From Acidobacteriota bacterium (lineage in GTDB: Bacteria; Acidobacteriota; JAAYUB01), in contig JAGNHB010000062.1 in NCBI GenBank assembly GCA_018001935.1, positions 1,091 to 33,797 of the forward strand: a DNA stretch of 32,707 nt, written 5' to 3'. The notes under the pieces are model-generated. The model ran no database searches, was not told the origin of the DNA, and worked only from the letters and a program-made list of their open reading frames with translations. The translations under genes and the position numbers were made by a program. Within the stretch, counting starts at the first letter, position 1. Every line of letters begins with the position of its first letter. Shown here one piece after another: positions 26,641 to 32,707 of the stretch.

Positions 26641-28014
26641 ATGCGTAAAAGCCTGATGGTCCTGATCCTGGCTGCCGGCTTTGCCCTGGCGGCCGCGACC
26701 CCGCCGGACGGGGGGCGGGCGGGCGTCCACCGGCTTGCCAACGGGCTGCCGGTCATCCTCCTGGAGAACCACGCCAACCCCCTGACGGCCACCTTCTTCG
26801 TGGTCAAGACCGGCCTGCGCGCCGAAAACGCCGGTAACTGCGGGCTCTCCCACATGCTGGAGCACCTGCTCTTCAACGGCACGGAGCGCTTCGACCAGAA
26901 GCAGCTCTACGCGGAGCTGGACTTTTTGGGGGTCTACCACAACGCCTTCACCCGGGACGACTACACCTGCTACGTGATGCTCTCCGAGCGGGACCTCTTC
27001 CCCAGGGCCCTGGACCTCCAGGCGCAGATGCTCTTCCACTCCACCCTCCCCCCCGACAAGGTGGAGAAGGAACGCGGCATCATCCTCGAGGAACTGGCCA
27101 AGGACTCGGCCTCCCCCGACTTCGCCCTCGAGCGCGCCGCCGCCGAGGCCGTCTTTGCCGGGACGCCCTACGCGCTCCCCATCCTGGGCACACCCGCCAC
27201 CCTCCGGGACATCTCCCGGGACGCCCTGCTGGCGTACTACCGGGAGCAGTACGTCCCCAACAACATGACCCTGCTGGTGGTAGGCGACTTCGCTCCGGCG
27301 GAGATGCTCCGCCACCTCGAGGCGAGGCTGGGGAAATACCCGGCCCGACCGCTCCCGGAAGGGCCCCGGCCCGTGGATCTCTTCACGGACCCTTCCGTCA
27401 AGGTCCTCCCCGTGGAATCACCGGCCGGCCGCCTGCTCCTGACCTTCCCGGCCCCCTCCCCGGCGGATCCCGCCTGGCCCGCCCACGAACTCGCCCGGCG
27501 CCGGCTGGCCGACGACCGGACCTCCCCCCTGGCGGCGCTGCTGAAGGCCGAGGGCCTCGGCGAATACACTCTCAGCGCCCTCGACAACCGCGACTACTCC
27601 CTCTGCCAGCTCGCCGTCGAGGTCCCGGCCGGGCGCAAGCTGACACCCGGCCAGGTTGCGACCCTTCGGGAAAAGATCGCGGCGCTCCGGACCGACTTCA
27701 CCGACGCCGACCTGGCGGGGGCCCTGACCCGGCTGGAGGCGGAAGAAGTCTTCGGCCAGGAGAACATTCATTATTTCGGGATGCTCAAGGGCGGCCTTCT
27801 CGCCGACCTGCCGGCGGACCAGGCGGCCGGATTCGTCGGGCCGCGCCTGGTGGAGCGGTTCCGGTCCGTCACCGCCGCCGGTGTCCGGGCGCAGGCGGAG
27901 CGGATCCTTCACCCGGGGAAACTCCGGGTGGCGATCCTGGAGGCGGCGGCCGCGGCGTCCCCGGCCCGCCCCGCGCCCCCCGCCGGGATGCCCCGGGCCA
28001 TGGGAGGGAAGTGA
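26641..28014 (+). CDS. M16 family zinc peptidase, catalytic subunit, 457 aa
   Basis: This is an exported M16B-type (pitrilysin/processing peptidase family) metallopeptidase. A signal peptide covers residues 1-19 (RKSLMVLILAAGFALAAA). The inverted zinc motif HxxEH is intact: H71-M-L-E74-H75, within GLSHMLEHLLFNGT. The third ligand is probably E151 in ERGIILEELA, at the expected distance of about 76 residues. FAGTPYALPILGTPATL and YVPNNMTLLVVGDF are also family typical. The length fits a half-size M16B subunit. ATG at 26641 follows GGAGG at 26631-26635; an in-frame GTG two codons earlier is inside the ribosome site. Its stop overlaps the start of the second M16 gene (TGATG). The pair probably forms a heterodimer acting on peptides in the periplasm. 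Confidence 0.93.
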   Translation: MRKSLMVLILAAGFALAAATPPDGGRAGVHRLANGLPVILLENHANPLTATFFVVKTGLRAENAGNCGLSHMLEHLLFNGTERFDQKQLYAELDFLGVYHNAFTRDDYTCYVMLSERDLFPRALDLQAQMLFHSTLPPDKVEKERGIILEELAKDSASPDFALERAAAEAVFAGTPYALPILGTPATLRDISRDALLAYYREQYVPNNMTLLVVGDFAPAEMLRHLEARLGKYPARPLPEGPRPVDLFTDPSVKVLPVESPAGRLLLTFPAPSPADPAWPAHELARRRLADDRTSPLAALLKAEGLGEYTLSALDNRDYSLCQLAVEVPAGRKLTPGQVATLREKIAALRTDFTDADLAGALTRLEAEEVFGQENIHYFGMLKGGLLADLPADQAAGFVGPRLVERFRSVTAAGVRAQAERILHPGKLRVAILEAAAAASPARPAPPAGMPRAMGGK

Positions 28015-29435
28015 TGAGAAGGCACCAGAACCTCACGGAGCGCCATCGCCCCGAGCCCGCCGTCGGACCTGTCGGACCTGTCGGACCTGTCAGACTTGTC
28101 AGACTTGTCAGACTTGTCAGCCTGGCCCTCCTCCTGGCCGCCGGCATCGCCCGGGCGGCTTCCCCGGCGCCCGCCTGCGAGCGCCGCCTCCTCCCCGGCG
28201 GCCTGGAGGCGGCCGTGGAGCGGGTCCCCGGATCCCGTCTCCTCGCCGTCCACGTCCTGGTGAAAAACCGGGCCGCGGGGGAACCGCAGGGGCGCGCGGG
28301 CATCGCCGACCTGGCCCACCGGGTGCTCCTCCAGGCGGGGGACGACCCGGCCCGCCAGGCGCTCCTGTCGCGCCTGGACGCCATCGGCGCCGACCTCAAG
28401 GCCGTGGACGACCCCGCAATCCCCTTCGACGACTACTACACCGTCGAGGAATTCTCCTACCTCCGCTTCCAGGTGTTGGACCGCTTCCGCGACGAGGGGC
28501 TGAGGCTCCTGGCCGAACTCCTCGCGAAACCGGTCGTCACCGACGCCACCCTGGCGGCGGCCCGGGCCGCGCAGGCCGAGGTGCGCGCCCGCCGGGAGAA
28601 GGGCCCCCGGGCCGTCGCCGAGCGGGCCTGGTGGGAGGCCGTTTTTCCCGGGTCGTGGAAGTCGCGCCCCGTCTACGGCACGGCGGACTCCCTGGAGGGC
28701 CTGACGGTGACCGAGTTCAAGGACTGGTTCGGGGCCCACTTCCGCCCCGGCAACCTGGTCCTGACCGTCCAGACCGCCGCTCCCCCCCGGGTGGTTCTCC
28801 GTCAGCTGGCGTCGGCGTTCGCCGCACCCCGGGCCGCGGCCGGGGCCGTCCCCGCCCCGCGGGCCCCGTTGCCGCCCCCGGCAGCGGCCGGCGAGGACAA
28901 GGTCCGGTCCGTGACCCTGGCCTCCCGGCAGGGGTACATCCTGGCGGGGGACGTCTTCCCCGTGGAGAGCGCCGACCTGCCCGCCCTCGAGATCGCCGTG
29001 GCGTTGCTGTCCGAGCGGGTCTCCTTTGAACTCCGGGAGAAGCGCGGGCTGGCCTACTCCCTGGGCGCCGGCCTCGAGGGCCTCGACGGGGGCCGGCTAG
29101 CGTCCCTGACGGTGAGCATGGGGACGCGCCCCGAGAACGTGGAGACCGCGCGGGCGGGGATCCGGGAAGTCCTGGAGGCCTTCGGACGGGAGGCGCTCAC
29201 GGACCGGGAGGTCGCCACCGCCGTCAACAAGGCCCGGGGGCGCTTCCTGATGCGCTGCCTCCTGTCGCTGAACCGGGCGTTCTACATGGGCCTGGACCTG
29301 TACCGCGGGGCCCCGCCGTGCGCCTACCGGGGGCGTCCCGACGGCTGGAAGAGCGTCACCCCGGCCGACGTCCGCCGCGTCCGGGACCGGTACATCAAAC
29401 CGCCGGCGTTCCGCTGGATCCTCGTGCACCCTTAG
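28014..29435 (+). CDS. M16 family protein lacking the zinc site (non-catalytic partner), 473 aa
   Basis: The fold is M16B, but the zinc motif is lost: where HxxEH should be, the sequence is GIADLAHRVLLQAG. The C-terminal substrate-binding pair is kept (FELREKRGLAYSLGAGL, with R and Y), which is the usual division of labour in heterodimeric M16B enzymes. The ATG at 28014 overlaps the TGA of the catalytic gene, so the two are translationally coupled. The signal peptide has an odd, long n-region built from a 9-bp tandem repeat (three GPV then three RLV), followed by the hydrophobic core SLALLLAAGIARA. The signal must therefore tolerate a changing number of positively charged repeats. A GTG one codon earlier at 28011 is a possible alternative start. 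Confidence 0.9.
   Translation: MRRHQNLTERHRPEPAVGPVGPVGPVRLVRLVRLVSLALLLAAGIARAASPAPACERRLLPGGLEAAVERVPGSRLLAVHVLVKNRAAGEPQGRAGIADLAHRVLLQAGDDPARQALLSRLDAIGADLKAVDDPAIPFDDYYTVEEFSYLRFQVLDRFRDEGLRLLAELLAKPVVTDATLAAARAAQAEVRARREKGPRAVAERAWWEAVFPGSWKSRPVYGTADSLEGLTVTEFKDWFGAHFRPGNLVLTVQTAAPPRVVLRQLASAFAAPRAAAGAVPAPRAPLPPPAAAGEDKVRSVTLASRQGYILAGDVFPVESADLPALEIAVALLSERVSFELREKRGLAYSLGAGLEGLDGGRLASLTVSMGTRPENVETARAGIREVLEAFGREALTDREVATAVNKARGRFLMRCLLSLNRAFYMGLDLYRGAPPCAYRGRPDGWKSVTPADVRRVRDRYIKPPAFRWILVHP
28062..28121. repeat. 9-bp tandem repeat inside a signal-peptide coding region
   Basis: Three copies of GTCGGACCT (28062-28088) are followed by three of GTCAGACTT (28089-28115) and a decayed GTCAGCCTG. 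The period is a multiple of three, so changes in copy number keep the reading frame and alter only the n-region of the M16-like protein's signal peptide. Confidence 0.95.
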
Positions 29436-29451
29436 ATCAGAGGTGGTTTGA

Positions 29452-30519
29452 ATGACCGACCGCCTGAACACCGCCGCAGGGTCCCGGACGGGCACAACCC
29501 TGATCGTGGCCGTCTCGCTCGCGTCCGGGCTCCTCACGTCCACCGGTTTTCCCCCGCTCAAGGTGGTGGCCGTGAACGCAGCCTTCGCCTGGGCGGCCGT
29601 CGCACGGCGGCGTCCCGTCTGGCGAGGCCTCCCCGTCGCCCTGGCCGCCGGCGTGGTTTCGGTGCTGCACCTGGCCGGCGTGGAACGTCTCTCCGTCCCG
29701 GGACGGGGGACCGTCCCGGCGGTGCTGGTCCAGAGCGAAGCCTGCTCCATCCGGATCGCCGCGGAGATTCACCGTCGAATGCCCGAGGGGACCCGTCTCG
29801 CCGTGTGGCCCGAGTACGCCACCTTCGAATACGCCGACCCGGGAACGCCGGCGTTCACGGAACTTTCCCGCCTCGCCGCGGCTTCACGCTGCACCCTGGT
29901 GGCCGGTTGCAAGGAGAGCATCCCGGGAGAACCCGAGCCGGCCTTCTTCAACGCCGCGCTCGTTTTCGGCCCGGACGGCCGCCGGCTGGGGGCCTACCAC
30001 AAGGCCAACCCCGTCCCCTTCTTCCGGGACGGGACGCCCGGGACCCGTTTCCCCGCCTTCCCCACGGAAGCCGGGCGTATCGGCATCGCCATCTGCTACG
30101 ACGCCGACTTTCCTTCGGTCAGCCGAACGCTGGTCCGCAATGGGGCCGAGATCCTGGTGGTACCCACCTTCGACGCCGGCTGGTGGACCGCCCGCCAGCA
30201 CGACCAACACGCCGCCCTGGCCGCTCTCCGGGCCGTGGAGAACGGGCGGTGGATGCTCCGCGCCACCAGTTCCGGGGTTTCCCAGATCCTCGACCCCTGC
30301 GGGCGCGACCACGGCCGGATCCACAACTTCGAGGCGGGCCTGGTGTTCGGGTTGGTGGAGCCCCGGCGCGACCGGACCCCCTACGGCAGGATCGGCTGGA
30401 TGATCGGCCCCGGGTCTCTGCTCCTGGCGCTGGGGATCGTGGGGACCCTCGTCTGGCCCGACGTTCGGCGACGCTTCCGGAACTGGCGGACACAGGCCGG
30501 GACGGGTGCCCCGGCATGA
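29452..30519 (+). CDS. Membrane-anchored nitrilase-fold hydrolase, Lnt-like, 355 aa
   Basis: This is a carbon-nitrogen hydrolase domain with the Glu-Lys-Cys triad: E121 in WPEYA, K184 in YHKANPVPFF and C215 in ICYDADF. Two or three hydrophobic segments precede it (about 15-32, 37-50 and 60-76) and one follows (about 325-345). That layout recalls apolipoprotein N-acyltransferase (Lnt), but with about half the usual N-terminal membrane helices. In Lnt the sequence after the lysine is VPFGE with an essential glutamate; here it is VPFFRD, with R192 at the glutamate position. True Lnt activity is therefore doubtful, and a related amidase or acyltransferase is possible. ATG at 29452 follows AGAGGTGG. 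It lies 16 bp behind the M16-like gene and probably shares its transcript. Confidence 0.85.
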   Translation: MTDRLNTAAGSRTGTTLIVAVSLASGLLTSTGFPPLKVVAVNAAFAWAAVARRRPVWRGLPVALAAGVVSVLHLAGVERLSVPGRGTVPAVLVQSEACSIRIAAEIHRRMPEGTRLAVWPEYATFEYADPGTPAFTELSRLAAASRCTLVAGCKESIPGEPEPAFFNAALVFGPDGRRLGAYHKANPVPFFRDGTPGTRFPAFPTEAGRIGIAICYDADFPSVSRTLVRNGAEILVVPTFDAGWWTARQHDQHAALAALRAVENGRWMLRATSSGVSQILDPCGRDHGRIHNFEAGLVFGLVEPRRDRTPYGRIGWMIGPGSLLLALGIVGTLVWPDVRRRFRNWRTQAGTGAPA

Positions 30520-30532
30520 AACGGCTCCCGTG

Positions 30533-32485
30533 TCAACCCGGTCCCAGGACGGTCCGGAGTTTGTCGGCAAGCGCTTGCCGGGTGAAAGGTTTCTGAAGGA
30601 AGTACACCCCCTCGCCCAGCACCCCGTGGAGGGTGATGATGTCCGCCGTATAACCGGACATGTAGAGGCAGCGAAGGCCCGGCCGTTCCTCCCGGAGACG
30701 TTCGTGGAGTGCGTGGCCGTCCATCCCCGGCATGACCACGTCGGTCATCAGCAGGTGGATGGGACCGGGATGTTCCCCCGCGAGCCGGATGGCTTCTCCC
30801 GGCCCGCCGGCGCCGAGGACGGTGTAACCGAGCTTTGTCATCAGGTTCCGGCACAGGTTGAGCAGAGAGGGCTCATCCTCGACCAGCAGCACGGTTTCCG
30901 TTCCCCCTTCGGCATTGGGGGGGGCGGGCCCCGCGTCGGGCACCCCGTCGCTCTCCCTGGAACGGGGAAGGAGAATGCGGAAGTCGCTTCCCTGCCCCGG
31001 CTCGCTGGTGACGCTGATGAAGCCGCCGTTCTGCTGGACGATCCCGTACACGGTGGCGAGGCCCAGCCCGGTCCCCTTCCCCGCCTTCTTCGTGGTGAAG
31101 AAAGGTTCGAAAAGGTGTCCGATGGTCTCGGGGTCCATCCCGCACCCATCATCCCGAAAGCTCAGCATCACCCATTCACCGGGGGGGGACCCGGGGTTGT
31201 CCCGGCAGAAAGCCTCGCCGTAGTCGCGGTTGCCCGTTTCGATGGTCAGCCTCCCCACGCCGGAGATGGCGTCCCGGGCGTTCACCGCCAGGTTGGCGAG
31301 GACCTGGTCGATCTGGGCGGGGTCCATCCTGACCGGCCAGAGGTCGGTCCCCGGGCGCCACGCCAGATCGATGTCCTCCCCGATCAACCGACGGAGCATC
31401 TTGAGCATGCTTTCGATGGTGGTGTTGAGGTCCAGCCGGCGGGGGGTGATGGCCTGCCGCCGGGCGAAGGCCAGGAGCTGCCGGGTCAGCTCCGCGGAAC
31501 GGTCCCCGGCTGTCTTGATCTCCCGAAGCTCCGCGGCCAGGGGATCGGAGGGTTCCAGCCGGGCGAGGGCCAATTCCGCGTTTCCCACAATGACCGCCAG
31601 CATGTTGTTGAAATCGTGGGCCACCCCTCCCGCCAACCGGCCCACGGCTTCCATCTTCTGAGCGTGGCGTAGCTGGGCCTCCAGCCGGGCATGCTCCTCC
31701 TCCCCGCGCACCCGGTCGGTGATGTCCAGGGCGGTGAAGGTGACCCCCGCCGACAGGTCGTCGGGGTCCAGGGGGGACGAGCTGAGCAGAACGTGGATGA
31801 TGGCGCCGTCCTTCCGCCGCCACTGCGTCCGGACGGTCCCCGTGCCGCATGCGGCGATCTGGGCGTACTTCTCCCGCCCGACGAACGCGTACTCCTCATC
31901 GGAAGGGTAAAGGAAACGGGCGTCCCGCCCGAGCATCTCCTCCCGGTCGTACCCGGTCATCGCGCAGACCCGGTCGTTCACCTGCAGCAGCAACCGGTTC
32001 GAAACCAACCCGATCCCGACCGGGGCGGCGCGGAAGATGCTCTGCAGGGTCGCCTTTCCCTCCCGGAGTTCAGCCTCCGCCCGTTTTCGCTCGGTGATGT
32101 CGGCGAGATGCTCCACCACGTAGCGGATCTCGCCGTCGTTCCCGAGGATGGGGTAGGATTTGCACTCCAGCCACAGCTCGCGCTCCGGGAGGAACTTCTC
32201 GATTTTCTCCGTTTTTTTCGAGAGAAAGCACCGTGACGTGGCGCACTCGGTGCAGGGGCAATCCCGGCCGATCAGTTCGAAGCAGCACCGCCCCGCGGCC
32301 TCGTCGGGGGTGATCCCCAGAAAATCGTAACCCGCGGCGTTGTACAGGAGAATGCGGCGATCCCGATCCTGGACCCCGATCACGTCCGGGACGACATCCA
32401 GGACCCGCTCCAGGAACTCGAGCCTTTCGGCGGCATCGAAGGCCGCCAACCCTGCCCAGGGTGACTTCCTCGCCTTCTCGTCCAT
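30533..32485 (-). CDS. Hybrid PAS-PAS sensor histidine kinase with C-terminal receiver, 650 aa
   Basis: Two PAS domains cover about residues 20-135 and 145-265. The first holds a cysteine-rich loop (RCCFELIGRDCPCTECATSRC). The HisKA phosphoacceptor is H290 in GGVAHDFNN. The HATPase domain shows the N box NLAVNARDA (N402), DDGCGMD (445-451) and GTGLGL. The receiver follows, with acidic VEDEP, phosphoacceptor D582 in TDVVMPGMDG and K632 in QKPF. No membrane segment is visible, so it probably senses a cytoplasmic signal. ATG at 32485 is chosen because the promoter upstream would start transcription near 32525, inside or after the longer readings beginning at 32533 or 32560. The gene is convergent with the nitrilase-fold gene (13 bp between stops). 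No partner response regulator is in the window; target unknown. Confidence 0.95.
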   Translation of the reverse strand: MDEKARKSPWAGLAAFDAAERLEFLERVLDVVPDVIGVQDRDRRILLYNAAGYDFLGITPDEAAGRCCFELIGRDCPCTECATSRCFLSKKTEKIEKFLPERELWLECKSYPILGNDGEIRYVVEHLADITERKRAEAELREGKATLQSIFRAAPVGIGLVSNRLLLQVNDRVCAMTGYDREEMLGRDARFLYPSDEEYAFVGREKYAQIAACGTGTVRTQWRRKDGAIIHVLLSSSPLDPDDLSAGVTFTALDITDRVRGEEEHARLEAQLRHAQKMEAVGRLAGGVAHDFNNMLAVIVGNAELALARLEPSDPLAAELREIKTAGDRSAELTRQLLAFARRQAITPRRLDLNTTIESMLKMLRRLIGEDIDLAWRPGTDLWPVRMDPAQIDQVLANLAVNARDAISGVGRLTIETGNRDYGEAFCRDNPGSPPGEWVMLSFRDDGCGMDPETIGHLFEPFFTTKKAGKGTGLGLATVYGIVQQNGGFISVTSEPGQGSDFRILLPRSRESDGVPDAGPAPPNAEGGTETVLLVEDEPSLLNLCRNLMTKLGYTVLGAGGPGEAIRLAGEHPGPIHLLMTDVVMPGMDGHALHERLREERPGLRCLYMSGYTADIITLHGVLGEGVYFLQKPFTRQALADKLRTVLGPG

Positions 32486-32531
32486 TCTCGGAGACCTCGG
32501 GAACCGGCCGATCGGAATGCATCCGGCTCTC

Positions 32532-32560
32532 ATTATACGGTGTTCGGCCGGGTTCTGCAA
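32532..32560 (-). promoter_or_regulatory. Sigma70 promoter of the hybrid kinase gene
   Basis: On the minus strand TTGCAG (32555-32560) and a perfect TATAAT (32532-32537) are separated by exactly 17 bp. +1 would be near 32525, leaving a leader of about 40 nt before the ATG at 32485. Confidence 0.75.
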
Positions 32561-32616
32561 TGCCTCACCTTCCCGTCGTCGACGGTTGGAAGGGACCGGA
32601 CGGTGCAGGCAGGGGG

Positions 32617-32657
32617 AAAAACGCTCGGACCCCGCGAGGGTCAGCCCGCGGGGTCCG
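32617..32657 (-). terminator. Probable intrinsic terminator of a leftward gene beyond the window
   Basis: A perfect 11-bp stem, CGGACCCCGCG with CGCGGGGTCCG (32626-32636 and 32647-32657), is followed on the minus strand by AGCG and TTTTT (32617-32621). It would end a leftward transcript entering from the right edge, ahead of the kinase promoter. A second small hairpin, CCGCTGA-GA-TCAGCGG, lies at about 32672-32687. Confidence 0.55.
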
Positions 32658-32707
32658 GCGTCGAAAAAGAACCGCTGAGATCAGCGGGTGAAATGCTGGC
32701 TCCCCGT

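Overview
The window is about 32.7 kb of very GC-rich bacterial DNA with long, densely packed genes and strong AGGAGG-type ribosome binding sites. It reads as chromosome: recA, purS-purQ, an EF-G family factor, dnaG and rpoD are all present. A dicluster ferredoxin behind an FNR-like operator points to an organism with an anaerobic or nitrosative-stress lifestyle. The large secreted proteins, PAS hybrid kinase, stand-alone microcompartment vertex gene and repeat-filled intergenic DNA would fit an uncultured Acidobacteriota-like or deltaproteobacteria-like lineage. That assignment is inference only.

Left part (1-8.4 kb). A 103-bp tandem satellite runs into the stop codon of a leftward ferredoxin gene. 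That gene has a well-formed class II FNR-type promoter. A small GxxExxY nuclease-like gene follows, bracketed by CACTAAT repeats. Next come a zinc-ribbon/TPR gene and recA (17 bp apart), a BMC vertex protein overlapping a D-2-hydroxyacid dehydrogenase, purS overlapping purQ, and a membrane-anchored TPR protein.

Middle (8.5-17.4 kb). A leftward YciI-like gene is followed by an EF-G paralogue with its own promoter. dnaG and rpoD follow as an operon, with the rpoD ribosome binding site overlapping the dnaG stop codon. Between rpoD and a convergent secreted-protein gene lies 750 bp made almost wholly of short tandem repeats. Two 15-bp arrays there begin at the TAG stop codons of the two flanking genes, in the same phase. 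A gene-free kilobase follows that ends in a large inverted-repeat element with hairpin tips.

Right part (17.4-32.7 kb). It holds a 951-residue secreted protein of unknown function and a mosaic of dispersed repeats. A 1716-residue secreted subtilase follows on the minus strand, with two P-domains, six DxNxD-type repeats and a clear intrinsic terminator. Next is a tight rightward unit of an active M16 peptidase, an M16 homologue lacking the zinc site, and a short membrane nitrilase-fold protein resembling apolipoprotein N-acyltransferase. A convergent PAS-PAS-HisKA-HATPase-receiver kinase ends the window, with a good sigma70 promoter. No tRNA, rRNA, insertion sequence transposase or CRISPR array was seen.
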